From: Glandiceps talaboti
Taxonomy: Eukaryota > Hemichordata > Enteropneusta > Spengelidae
Length of the DNA: 64,000 nucleotides
Assembly: GCF_964340395.1 (NCBI RefSeq)
Contig: NC_135555.1
Coordinates: 12,572,746-12,636,745, forward strand
Reading direction: 5' to 3'
Position numbers and translations under genes: made by a program. Below the pieces are notes generated by a model, which saw nothing but the letters and a program-made list of their open reading frames with translations, did not search any database and was not told the DNA's origin. Shown in pieces: positions 35,248 to 59,485 of the stretch. Numbering within the stretch: position 1 is the stretch's first letter; the number at the start of each line of letters is the position of its first letter.

Positions 35248-36246
35248 TGCTGCAATCAACAAACATTTGACTTCTGTTAGTTTGCTATTACCGATGTCAT
35301 CGAAATATAATGTTACCAGGTAAATGTTAGATACTTGAAAACAGTCAGGGCTCACCCGTTGCAGTCATTTTTGAAGATCGGTCTCAAGAGGGTGTCCACA
35401 TGAGGAGAAGTGAGGGCTATAGTACAAAATATGGTTAAAACAACTTGCATTCATAAATAAAACTACTTGATCTGACACAAAGTTAGCAGAATTGTTTGAC
35501 TAGTTGAGATTGCTACTGGATTAACCATTAATTCTGTCATGAAACACTAGGAAATGATGATTTTTTTCAAAAGGAGGCTATAGCAGTTAACTATTACTCC
35601 CACATTTCTGCAAACAGCACTCCTAGTGGTCAAACTACACAATCTTTTGTCTTTCTGATAAATGGCATATGGCTGTTCATGCAAATTACATTACATAGTT
35701 CAACTTGATATGTTGTGATTTTCAGTAGTGTATTGTTTTAATAGATACAATGCTTCCAGTACCGAACATTATAATAACCTTGGACATAAGTTAATGTATT
35801 TTACAGAGAGTGAGTGAAAATTATCAATAAGATGTCTTCCAATAAATTAACTCATCATATACAAATGAAATTGGTGTAAAAAATTAAGACTGCAGTGCAA
35901 TAATGAGTGTCACTTGTCTACACACCCAAAGTAGTAAATATATTGTGCATTTGTGATTGCGATTTATATCGATGGTTGAACTATTCACAATTTCAGTGTC
36001 TTGCCACTTTGTTAATTCAGACTTCCTAGTGACTCCATTTCCTGTATACACAAAGAAATCATGTCACAGGATTTGGCAGTGCAGCAAGGCAGAGTGTTTA
36101 GCGCCACCTACGATAATTTCCGGACAGGTCGTAAGACCCTCCAGGTTATCCATTTATCACGAATTGGGCTTGTTGGTTCCAGACGCTGAATACACACTAA
36201 ATGTTGACAATAAAACGATACGTTTAAGGAGTGCAATATAACTCAC

Positions 36247-36338
36247 CTGTTTGTTAGAATATTTATAACACGTTTACCAAAATACGGATGTGAATGAACT
36301 CCGTAATAACGTATTCATCCGTTCTTTTACGGTGCAAC
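36247..36338 (-). promoter_or_regulatory. Candidate 5' UTR exon/promoter side of the minus-strand zinc finger gene
   Basis: Read on the minus strand, ACAAACAG precedes GTGAGT (36246-36241), a near-ideal donor. It could splice to the acceptor just before the ATG at 35247. The upstream limit of the exon is not visible, because the Harbinger element begins at 36342, 95 bp away. Inferred from splice consensus only. Confidence 0.4.
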
Positions 36339-36341
36339 ATA

Positions 36342-36440
36342 GGGTGCGTTTGGGCGCACTGTTCTTGACACGAGGACCGTCGTCGGGGGCAGGCGTCCGA
36401 GTACACGCGAAAGCCATTTGCAACACTCGTCGCCCAAACG
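36342..36440. repeat. Harbinger left terminal and subterminal inverted repeats
   Basis: The terminal repeat runs from 36342 to about 36376. Its core cgtttgggcg (36347-36356) is repeated inverted as cgcccaaacg at 36431-36440, a likely second binding site for the element's own DNA-binding protein. The segment is strikingly CpG-rich against the AT-rich flank. Confidence 0.85.
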
Positions 36441-36471
36441 ACTTTAGCCTCGCTCTGGTGCGTACACAAAG

Positions 36472-38336
36472 ATGGCAGTGTTGATGCAAGCAGTGATAGC
36501 TGAATTTGTGCGGGAATTTATGGACGATGATGAGGAAGTGGTGGTGGAAAATGACATTCTGCCTGTTGTACTCGCCTTACGTTTTAACAGACGAGAAACT
36601 ACACCCAAAATATACAATTATGCTGAGGAAGTTATCCCACAGTTCACACCAGAAGATTTTCGCCAACATTTTCGTCTGTCAAGAACAACATTTGAAATAG
36701 TTTTGCACCAAATTGGGCCTAATCTGGAGAGTCGTTATCGTGGTGGTGAAGAACCCATCGTCAGTTCCAAACAATTGCTGATATTTCTTTGGGTTCTTAG
36801 TAATAAATCCAGCATGAGAGAGGTTGCTCAAACGTTTGGTGTGTCAAAGTGGGCTGTTCACGAATGTTGCAGGCGAGTTGCAGACGCCTTGCTACTTCTG
36901 AAGGTAAGCATTTATATATGAATCTTGATGACATGATATAGCCGTGGATTTATTACCAGTACATCTATGATATAACGTAGGGCTCCCTTGCTTCTATCCT
37001 GGACTTAGTGCCTTTATGGCAGTGTTCTGTATTTGCATGATTTTGTTACATTGAAACACATGTAAGCAGTACCAACCAATTACAATTTACATGTACGTTT
37101 CTGAACATGTAAATTTATAGTGCTCATCATGTTTACTGTTGAAAATAAAATAAAATAAAGTAATATTTCCAATTGCACCGAAAAAAATGAATAATTGATA
37201 GCTTTCCATAAATCATCAAAGTGCTAGATATTCTATTATAATCATATTTCATTGACCATCACGATGAAGTGGACAATCTAACTGAAAATTAAACTCACCA
37301 AATGATACCATGTTTTGTCTTTCCACATCTTGTATCAAAAAGTACATTTAGAAATGTAAATTTCTGGATTATAATCACTTGTCTGTTTTATGATGTATGT
37401 TAAGTTTACAGATATTTTTAAAAGATATGTTTTGTTTCAAATTATTTCTTAATCCTCTGTTCATTTTATGATTGTAATTGCATTTTGTTCTTGTGAAATT
37501 TATATAGTTCTGTTTTTCCATTTTTTGGAGCACCATATGTTAAAGTAGAACTTCATCTATATTCTTGAATCTTCATTATTAGTATTTATAGTGTATTTTA
37601 TATGGATAACATTTCATTTTTTGTCATTTTATTTTTTTCCTAGGCTCATTTAATACAGTGGCCAGACCGTGAGAGGTTAAATGCAATAGCTGCATCAGTA
37701 CAAGAAACCAACCTTTTTCCTGGAGTGGTAGGCTTCATTGATGGTACTCATATCCGTCTTACCAATCTACATGATGCCAACGCAAATGATTACGTCAACA
37801 GAAAAGGCTATAAATCAGTTGTTCTTCAACTTGTGGTAGATGATTATATGATTATCAATGATGCATATGTAGGGTGGCCTGGCTCTACTCATGATGCTAG
37901 GGTCCTGAGAAATTCAGAATTTTTGCGTAGTGCAGAGGTCAACATACCAGAAGGGAAATATATTTTTGGAGATTCTGCCTACCCAATCAAGCCATGGCTT
38001 ATTACACCAATTAGAGACACAGGTTTCTTAACACCCCCACAAAGGAGATTTAATCATACTCTCTCTTCTTGTCGTCAAGTTGTAGAGCGAGCCATTGGAC
38101 ACCTAAAGGGTAGATTCAGAAGACTTCAAGATCTGAACAGTCCAAACATTGATACAATTTGTAAATTGATAATGTGTGGTTGTATTCTACACAATGTATG
38201 TATAATGACTGATGATGATGTTGAATCATTCATTGACATTGATCAGGTCCAGGATGGCAATGAGTACCCAAACATTTTTCATAATGATGTAACTGGTGTT
38301 AGGATTCGAGATAGGCTTGTGGCATTGTTTGTCTGA
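36472..38336 (+). CDS. Harbinger transposase (HARBI1-like DDE nuclease), 374 aa
   Basis: Catalyses cut-and-paste transposition in the nucleus together with the SANT-like partner. Two exons, 36472-36903 and 37644-38336, are joined at a phase-0 GT-AG intron of 740 bp; the length is close to vertebrate HARBI1. The N-terminal half has a helix-turn-helix (SMREVAQTFGVSKWAVHECC, about residues 114-133). The catalytic domain has FIDGTHI (Asp177), GWPGSTHDARV (Asp228), GDSAYP (Asp254) and VVERAIGHLKGRF (Glu292), so every acidic residue expected of the DDE motif is present. No stop or frameshift is seen. The ATG lies in caaagatggcag, 130 bp from the transposon end. It is a transposon gene rather than the domesticated HARBI1, since it lies between matching inverted repeats. 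Confidence 0.93.
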
Positions 38337-38875
38337 GCTCGATAAAACAACTGGCAATGAAATGTCACACACATTTTTCACAACGTAGATGTTTAGTGCA
38401 TACATGTCTCATGGTTAACATTTTGTTAAGTAATTTCAAAGTTAGTCTCCAAGTTTACTTCACTTATGGAAGTGTGCAGTAAAGTACTTACAGATTTTGC
38501 GATCTTATCACAATTGGATACTGATAATGAGTCTATGCATTTGCCTGAATGAATAGACAACTTTAGGAGTTTCCTGCTTTCTTGACTAAGTAAGTGTTGG
38601 TTTCTTTTTAGAGATATATGCTCATCAATTTTGTGTTTGAATGAGTCCTTGTAAATACCTGCAAATTATAACTATGAAAGAATACACATGATCAAATGAG
38701 AATTACTTCTTATCATAGCAACAATATCATTCAAAAATTCACAGGACTAGTATTTTTACTTGTCTCCTTATACTTCCCAACTGCAGATATTACTTCTATA
38801 ATAACTTGTATGTCCCATGAGTGAAATGTCAAACCAACTTTAACTATTGCTGTAAGTTCAGTTGTGATACTAGTC

Positions 38876-38907
<32 letters not shown>

Positions 38908-39106
38908 CAACAACATAAAATTGCAGGATGTAAAACTTTCAAAACCAGATAACTTTATTAAATAACCATCAAACATCGAAAGAAACAAGAAACATTAATG
39001 AAATATAAAATTAAAGGGGTTTTGTAATGTTTAACCATATTGCACCACAGATGCAGTGACATACCTGTACATAGGTTGCTGTGCTATAGAACAACCTGGT
39101 TATAGG

Positions 39107-39345
39107 ATATGTGAGATCAATAGTTCAATATAGGATAAAGTTAGGCCTCAGACTACCCCCTTCCTCATCAACTTCAAAATGAATTGGCCAAAATTGAAAA
39201 TTCTTATATACTCTGACCAAACTGCTAATTTGAACCAAAATGTTTTTTGAAAAGGTTTTGAATAATGAAATGTGATAAATGTCATTGATTTCAAAATAGA
39301 AATTAAAAAATAGCATAAAATGTTTTGTGTACTACAGCTGTTTCA
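39107..39345 (+). mobile_element. MITE family B, partial copy nested in Harbinger
   Basis: Starts gtgagatcaatagttcaata then taggataaag, followed by aggcctcagac as in the adjacent copy at 39942. Homology fades after about 39200 and no right terminus is seen. Confidence 0.6.
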
Positions 39346-39941
39346 GAACTAGATTACTAATTAAATTCACTTATTTCTGGCTATGTTGTCCTGTATATTG
39401 CTGATAACATGATAGCCTTGAAAATAAATATTCTAATACCAAGGAAATGTAATATTACGACCTGCTAACAAAATTTTACTCGCAGTATACAGTCGCCCAA
39501 TGTGGGTACTAGATTTAACATATTGCAGGTGAGATGGAAAATCTAATTTTCCCCATAACTTTGCATTGTGTCTGTACTATAGAAGTCCTGGCTACAGTAA
39601 GTAACCCTTCACTAGGTCGTCATCAAACAAGTCAGTGTTTATTACTTTGTTTATCAGTCATTCACATAATATGTTCTCAGAGAATCTGAGTAATATTGGG
39701 TTCACCTTGGAATATATTTCATTCTTGGTAGCTTATGGCGTAAAACAATAGCAAGACAAAAGAAGGTTTCACATGTAACCTGGTAACATCTATTACACTT
39801 GGTGATGGTCACATGTATCAGAGAATAAGTGAAACACAAACACAGAATGGTCATTTTTGATAAGAAGACATGTAGTTCATAGTATAGCTAGGCCAAGTAA
39901 CAGTTCAATAGTTTGTACATGTATGATAAATCAACACAATA

Positions 39942-40345
39942 GGGGTGGGTGAGATCAATAGTTAAAAAATCTAAATTGTTTTACTTAGGCCTCAGACACA
40001 CTTCCCCTACCCTCTTCTAACTAAATTGGTCAAAATTCAACTTTGTTGCACACAGCACAATCAGTATGTAGTATTTGTAGTGCTATGAATACAAAGCCAG
40101 TATGTAGTGAGGAAAAAATAGCTCTTTTATTGGCACTATAAATGTATTTTAGAGCCATGCATAACACAATTTTTTCCATTTTTCAATTTGACATTTTTAG
40201 AAATGTTTGTATTGGGGCAGATTTCATTATAAAAGTAAAATCTTCTTCATACATGTAGATTATATGAGACCTCCCTCACCCCAAACCCACACTAAATGAA
40301 TTTAGTTTTTATCCTACTTGCACATTGAACTATTGATCTAAACCT
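39942..40345 (+). mobile_element. MITE family B, best copy, nested in Harbinger
   Basis: Inverted ends: ggtgagatcaatagtt at the left and attgaactattgatctaaac at the right, with a tagtttttatcct segment just inside the right end. The interior (gaatacaaagccagtatgta, aatagctcttttattg, ttttagaaatgtttgtatt) matches the 23972 copy in reverse. About 400 bp, non-coding. Confidence 0.78.
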
Positions 40346-40768
40346 GAACTTCTAACAGAGATGATTGTATTTATTGTACCTTATATGTACAAAAATGTAT
40401 AGGAACTAGACTAACTACATCTATATACATGGACATTGAATATCCAATATCTAGACGTAGGCTAAGTCAGGCACTTTCATTTCATTCACAGTGTTTGCCA
40501 CATTATGCACATATTATTTCAAAGTGTCCTAAATTGGTTATGTTTGTGCACAATTCAACATGTTCAGGTCAATGGAGGAACAGATTTTAGAGCCAGTACT
40601 GTAAATATTGATCGCTCCCTTACTGGTGAGGGTATAATTACTAGTATGTTATTCTCCAATCAAAGTTTTCTTCGTGACCTGAAGGTTGTCACTACGAGTC
40701 AATAGGTCACTCATACTGGTATTTTCCTTGGTTGAACAAAGAAAAATATTGGGAATAACATTTAATTA

Positions 40769-41115
40769 AAGAGGCCATATGGATGGGGATTTGTATTTAT
40801 TTTGTATTTCTTATTTCTATCATGGCGTCTTACTTGACAAATCACTGTGAAACAACATAGACCAAGTCTGTGTTTGTAACTCATACATTGCAAATGATTA
40901 AGAAATGTTTATGTGTAAAGTGCGTGTTATTGTACATACAATAACAAACTTTTTTTTTTTTTTTACACATAATGTAGCTTTTTGCAATCTAGGTACAAAC
41001 ACAGACTTGGTCAATGATGTTCCATGTTGATTTTTCAAATAGGAAGCCAAGATAAAATTGTTTTTGAAATAAAAAATAAAAAATAAATTCCAAATCCTCA
41101 TCCATATGGCCTCTT
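40769..41115. mobile_element. MITE family A copy with clean TA duplication, nested in Harbinger
   Basis: Perfect inverted ends aagaggccatatggatg and catccatatggcctctt, each directly flanked by TA (40767-40768 and 41116-41117). This is the clearest evidence that family A targets TA like Tc1/mariner elements. The interior includes acataacaaac-type and poly-T stretches and folds back on itself. Confidence 0.88.
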
Positions 41116-41385
41116 TAGTAGGGAATGTGATAAACATTTAGAAAAATGTATGCAAAAAGCAACAAATATGCCTAGCAACAAGAGCACACCTATAGCAACA
41201 GTCAAATTATGATATATATCAAATACAAAGACAACAAAAGGGATTAATAGGTGAGTTGAAAAACATTCAAAAAGTGCATGCAAATATGCCTAGCAACGAG
41301 AACATATTGATAGCAATGGTGACATGGGAATGTTTAACAATTCAAATTTTACAGTTGTACTACACCATTGGGGCTATTTTTATGT

Positions 41386-43231
41386 TTATTTTATATGTGT
41401 TATTTTCATTTTTTTTGAAAGAATGTCCAAAAACCTGTCCATTCTTTCCATCTTTTCATCATGCATTTTTTTTCTGTTCTTTTCTTCTTCTTCTTTCACT
41501 TTTTTCACCCCGTCTTGATACGTCTCCAACCAGCTCATCAGTTGAGATACATTTGATCTTCTTTTTCTTCCTTTAAGTTGGTTTTTTTTTGGTACTGTTG
41601 CACTAGTATTTGCATCACTACTGCTGGCACTGGTCTCATCTTTTGATGTTGTCGACTCAAGGATGAAACGTGGCTGAGTACTGGGGTTATTCCCATAAAG
41701 ATTCTCAAATTCATCATAGAATAGACAGGTTTTCCTGTCATTACCTGATCTGTTGTTATGATCCCTGGTGGCACGATATTCTCGTTTCAGAGATTTCCAT
41801 TTATTTGTACATTGATCGGTTGAAAAGTGAAAACCTTTCTCGTACATTTCTTCACTGATCTTGGTCCATATTGTCTTATGCACCTTGAAAATAAATGAAA
41901 TCCTTTGTGAGGTTTTAAATCTTTAATTAAGCATCTGGAATTTCACATGCCCAAGTTGCCCAGGATTTGTCACTATGTACATGATCAATGAGAGAGAAAG
42001 CTTTGATATCATTTTTACAAAATTTCAATGTTTCAATTATTCAATGTTAACCATGTTTGATTTTTAATAAGTAGTTGGCATGTTAGCCTATGTTTACACA
42101 TTTACCTGCTTTCATTATGACGATTTTCTTTTTAATTGTAGGGTGATGTTTTAAGAGTTTTTGCCTCATGGGTTTGGTAATTTTAAATAAAATAGCTATT
42201 AAAAAAGGCAAGCATTATTGTATTGAATACCTTATTTCCATTAAATTCTCTGTCCCTTTCAATACGAAGCATCACAAGGTTTTGTGCAGCAACCATGGGC
42301 CATTTCGTTGGGGATACGTCATCGTTTACAATATTTACATTGGTAGGTGGAGTTTTGGATGGCTGAGTTTTTGAGTTTTTAATTACTTGCTCAGCAAACA
42401 AAGGATCTGCAAGAAATAATTACCAAAAAAAACCCCAATCATTCAAACACTAGAATGGAAAGTAATGAGACATCATGTCCCAATAAACATTTCCTTAATA
42501 AATTGATTTATATATTTTAAAACTTCAAAGACGCGTAGCCGTCAAAGTTTCCTTACCCTGGTACTATACTAATCGAGGTATTTAAATTTTTAATGCCATG
42601 AAACTTGGAAACTTGATTATGATCATCAATTTCAGCTGAAGGTATATCAGTTATAGATCGAGCTGTAGCCCTGCTCGCATACGGAGTAAAGTCGTCCCTT
42701 CGCGTGCACCGTCTGCAAGCAGGACTACAATATTGCACCTTGTTTTCATTTATAATTTACAATACTTTTTTTATATATTTTATTTTGTGTTAGTTACTGT
42801 CACTAAACATTTTTCGTTTTACTTTTTATTTTCGTCTTTATTTTCGTATGGGATTTACAAAAATCACAACGAGATCGACGGAGCGAAACCGCTACAGCTA
42901 CTACTGTTATTTTAGACCATGACAAATAAAAACGTATGGACGGTGTACCTGTGACAATTCGTTTAGCTGTGACCTCATCTGAAATGAATGTATAGACGCT
43001 ACCGCCATATGTATACTTTGTTTCAACTTTCTTACTTGTAGCCAAAGAGCTCGTACTTGTTGCAGTAGAGGGCATTGTCCTGTAAAAAACAACATCAAAA
43101 CATAGGTCAAAGTACGATAGGTCAGAGTTGAACTCATTTGTAAATAAAATTAATACCAGTGTCGGGATTTTTCATCACTTTTAACAAAAAATATCTTACT
43201 TTTTGAATTCGGCGCCTTCATTGTCCGCCAT
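41386..43231 (-). CDS. Harbinger second protein: Myb/SANT-like (trihelix) DNA-binding protein, 278 aa
   Basis: In characterised Harbingers this partner binds the transposon ends and carries the transposase into the nucleus. Four exons on the minus strand join in phase: 43231-43200, 43079-42949, 42406-42231 and 41883-41386, with GT-AG introns of 120, 542 and 347 bp. Residues about 88-150 form a Myb/SANT-like trihelix with Trp90, Trp119 and Trp142; introns cut through this domain, so no single-exon reading frame shows it whole. A basic KGRKRR patch follows, and the C-terminus is a Lys/Glu-rich probable coiled coil (VKKVKEEEEKNRKK onward). The start codon lies in acaagatggcggac, 145 bp from the right transposon end. 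Intact and convergent with the transposase. Confidence 0.88.
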
Positions 43232-43281
43232 CTTGTTCTCGTCTGCTCCCGGTGCAGACGAGGGTCGTGTTCGCGGGTCAA

Positions 43282-43376
43282 GAACAAGCTTCGGCAGAAT
43301 AGCCGAACACCAGTAAATGACGTCACAGCTCCCGAAGCTTGTTCTCGCGTCGAGAACAGTGCGCCCAAACGCACCC
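43282..43376. repeat. Harbinger right terminal and subterminal repeats with CRE-like site
   Basis: The terminal repeat occupies about 43342-43376. Inside it, gaacaagcttcgg (43282-43294) and ccgaagcttgttc (43332-43344) are a perfect 13-bp inverted pair. Between them is TGACGTCA (43318-43325), a consensus CRE, placed where the promoter of the minus-strand SANT gene should be. Confidence 0.85.
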
Positions 43377-43379
43377 ATA

Positions 43380-44012
43380 GGTGCGGCCCAACAAGCAATT
43401 TGCCCTTATTAGACCCTTTAGCAGTAGTTGAAAAAACCGAACAGAGTGGCACAAATTATTTCAAGGCTATGTGTAAGGATATTTTTGACAACTACTTAGA
43501 AATACATACTTTATAAATTGACTGAATATAATATTCCTCGTCTCTTTATATTCCGTCATACTTCCATGGCCATTCAATTTAAAAAAAAAAAAGTTGTATG
43601 CGGTCGAGGTCGGATCAAGTTATCCCATTAATATTGTAGGTAAGCATTATCATTGACATGCAGGAAATTGACGTTTAACAAGGTTTACATGAATGATTAA
43701 AAATCTCAACACATGAGTGGTACAGATGGATACAATGATATAATGTTCATAAAGTCATTGCAAAAATTAAATCTTCTAATATGACGAATATCCTAAGTAT
43801 GTAGTGTCTACACGCCCCTTCCAAAAATGGTTTATGCTAACAATATGGCGACCTACATGTGTTGTGAAAACGTGCGTGTTTTTGACTGAGATTTTTGGAG
43901 ACGCATGTTCCGAGCAAGACGTAAATTACAATATATCACGATCTTCTCTTGCTCGAAAGCATATTCAGTTTCACCAATCGTCAGGAAAGAAAATTTTAGT
44001 AATACAGCCGCG
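43380..44012 (+). promoter_or_regulatory. Putative NSUN2 promoter and 5' UTR
   Basis: Sequence between the Harbinger end and the NSUN2 ATG. It includes an accaatc (CCAAT-like) box near 43973 and a CpG-containing stretch near the start codon. No TATA box or transcription start can be fixed. Confidence 0.35.
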
Positions 44013-57134
<13,122 letters not shown>

Positions 57135-57890
57135 TGACTCATAGACCCAAGAGACTAGAAGACTAGTAGAAATCTTGACATGTCTAGTGAAAATAAGGCA
57201 AACTCCAGCAATGGTATAACTACTTGTACTAATGACCAAATTTACGCAAGACCCCTTCCCCCTCCCCAAAGGCGGAGTAATAGACCTATTATAGTGTTGT
57301 GAATTTAAGATCCCCCCCCCCCAATGACAGAGTGGTGTGGTATATCTACAACTACAAGTCAACCAATTTATATAATTACAATTTCCACTATCTCATACAT
57401 TACAATACATCACTGTCAGTGGATGGACTTAATTGAGCACCCCAGTCTGTTGCACTGGCATCATGACCAACTTATACCATTGAGTGATCAGCTGAGGGGC
57501 TGGGGATCCAATCAAGGGCCAGCTGACAGTGTTCACTTATTTCAAATGTAACCTCTCCCAATTGATGATATAAAACTTTCACAGTACTCTGAAAAGTGTT
57601 TTTATAATTTTTAAGAACATTTGACAGAAATACAAACTTTCAAATTTTGTTTACTGCTTCCTGCCACCATGTTTGACCATCTACTACTGATTAAAATTGG
57701 TCATACTATTGATACAGGCATTCCTGGATGGATGTGCATGCATACATACACAGTATTAGCCTGTGTTAGCATTAGCACTGCCGCTGTCTCCTATAAACCA
57801 GGCCCTCTGGTGGCATGTATGAGAGATGACACAATGAGATCAAGATTTCAAGTATGATGAATAAAAGTTTAAGCAACATGCTACTTTATT
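57135..57890 (+). other. NSUN2 3' UTR with poly(A) signal
   Basis: Non-coding sequence after the stop at 57132-57134. A canonical AATAAA at 57860-57865 is followed by T-rich sequence, giving a 3' UTR of about 0.75 kb. A run of nine or ten C lies at about 57313. Confidence 0.55.
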
Positions 57891-58660
57891 TCATTGAAAC
57901 ACAAAGAAGGAAATGTTTGTAAAAATTTGTAAGCATTACACCGTAATATGTACATTCATTATTATTATACTTTACAACAACACTTTAGGACATTGTTTGT
58001 CACTATAAAATTATATCACTTTTACTAGGACCCACTCTGTAATAGATGACCATGTCCAGTTCAAGGTGCAAAAGTACATATTGACCAGTTTTACCTATGT
58101 ATATGTACAAATTGTGTGAAAATATTATTTTGTGTGTGGCCGCTGCCATCACAAGTGTTGGGGTAAAGGGGAGGGGTTTGGGTGAGGGGTTTAGTTTTCA
58201 AAGAACATTACACATGAGAAGTTATGGATATTCTCACCCACCAGAAGCATAACTACATTGTATAGTGGTATTATGTGTGAAGTATAGACAGAGGCAATAC
58301 GGGCAAGATTAGCCAAGGCTCTTGTAGATTTTTGTATTTGTCTAATAGAGTTGACATAATCATGTACAAAAATGTATGTACTTTAGATAAAGAGTGTTCA
58401 GTTTCTTAATCATGTGTACTAGCAATTGAAAATTTTGTATATGTTCATCTCTACAAATTGAGTTTATTCCTAAGTTGGGAATATCAGTGTATGAACTAAA
58501 AGTTGTTAGAGTAAAGAAAGCAAAAGTAAGAAGTGTTGATGGTGGAACAGAGAATGAAACTTATGAGAGATTATATACGAACTAAGGTACAACTTTGCTA
58601 GCTTCTGTCAGCATTGCACCTTCATTTTGTATCTCTACAGGCAGGGTTAGTTGATAATTA
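57891..58660. other. Gene-free intergenic region
   Basis: AT-rich with a G-rich patch near 58155-58195. Nothing supportable is seen. Confidence 0.5.
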
Positions 58661-59007
58661 CAACAATGTTCGACCAACTGTATCTCTTAGCCTGTCTTAA
58701 GCTTTGCTAAAACTACCTACTAGCAGAAAGTTTCTCTAAACAAAGTTGCAATGTTGTAGTGTGTTCTAGTTGTTAATTCAACATCATATGTTGGAGTTGT
58801 TTGTTTACCATCTGACTGAAGTGAGTGAGTGTATGTGTGTCATATTATCTGTGTAGTGACTAGCCAGTCTTGGTCTTATCAACAAGTTGTTTACAATTAA
58901 ACATCAGGGAGTGAAAGATTACACTGTGATCAATAGAGAAACTAGTAGGTAGTTTTAGCAGAGCTTGAGACAGGCTGAGAGATACAGTTGGTAGAAGATC
59001 ATTGTAA
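58661..59007. mobile_element. MITE family C, complete foldback copy
   Basis: The left arm (caacaatgttcgaccaactg, tatctcttagcctgtcttaa, gctttgctaaaactacctac) matches, inverted, the right arm ending gttggtagaagatcattg over about 70 bp. A second, truncated copy is at 22725. About 347 bp, non-coding; target duplication uncertain. Confidence 0.8.
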
Positions 59008-59485
59008 CTTGTACACTAGCGTAGCCCCTACGCTTGGTTGATTTCTGCTATCTCCTCTCAACACTTACTAAGACATCTGAATGAAAATTCTGCCAGAAAA
59101 CAAGCCTGAAATTCATACTGTATTTTAAATCTACCCACTGTGTCAGATGATGTTAGTCAGGATCAGACTGTTCCAAACAGAACGATTTCATGATTTACAC
59201 ATATTTGAGTGGTTTAAGCTGTTGGTAAGAAGTGAAATCATAATCTAACTGTAGGTTTGAATCCAGAACCATTCAGCAAATGTCTTTGTGAGTGTTGATA
59301 GCCTAAATTAAATCAAACAAAGGTTCCAGGCTACAACTTCACCTGTAGTCCTAACAGGAACTAACTAGGTTATGATGTCACATCCTGTTCATACCCACAA
59401 TGCTGTGTAAGTGAACCTCATCAATACAAATGCTAAGACAAATTCTCCTTCGATATATCTTTAGTAATTGGAAAATGAATTTTTA

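Larger units (their letters stand above)
36342..43376. mobile_element. Complete autonomous-looking PIF/Harbinger DNA transposon (about 7.0 kb)
   Basis: Both ends carry the same inverted repeat. The first 24 bp from gggtgcgtttgggcgcactg are identical, and about 32 of 35 bp match. The element is bracketed by a 3-bp direct repeat ATA (36339-36341 and 43377-43379), the duplication length expected of Harbingers. It encodes the two proteins autonomous Harbingers need: a DDE transposase (+, from 36472) and a Myb/SANT-like protein (-, from 43231). They are arranged convergently, each starting about 130-145 bp inside its end. Both genes are intact after removal of GT-AG introns. The 3 kb between their stops holds nested MITEs (39107, 39942, 40769). 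Confidence 0.93.

Noticed and set aside
36263-36489. Minus-strand ORFs of 68-71 residues at the Harbinger left end
   Set aside because: Shadows of the CpG-rich terminal region opposite the transposase start.
41670-41858. Plus-strand ORF over the SANT-like exon
   Set aside because: Antisense shadow of the minus-strand exon 41883-41386, whose splicing and trihelix domain are coherent.
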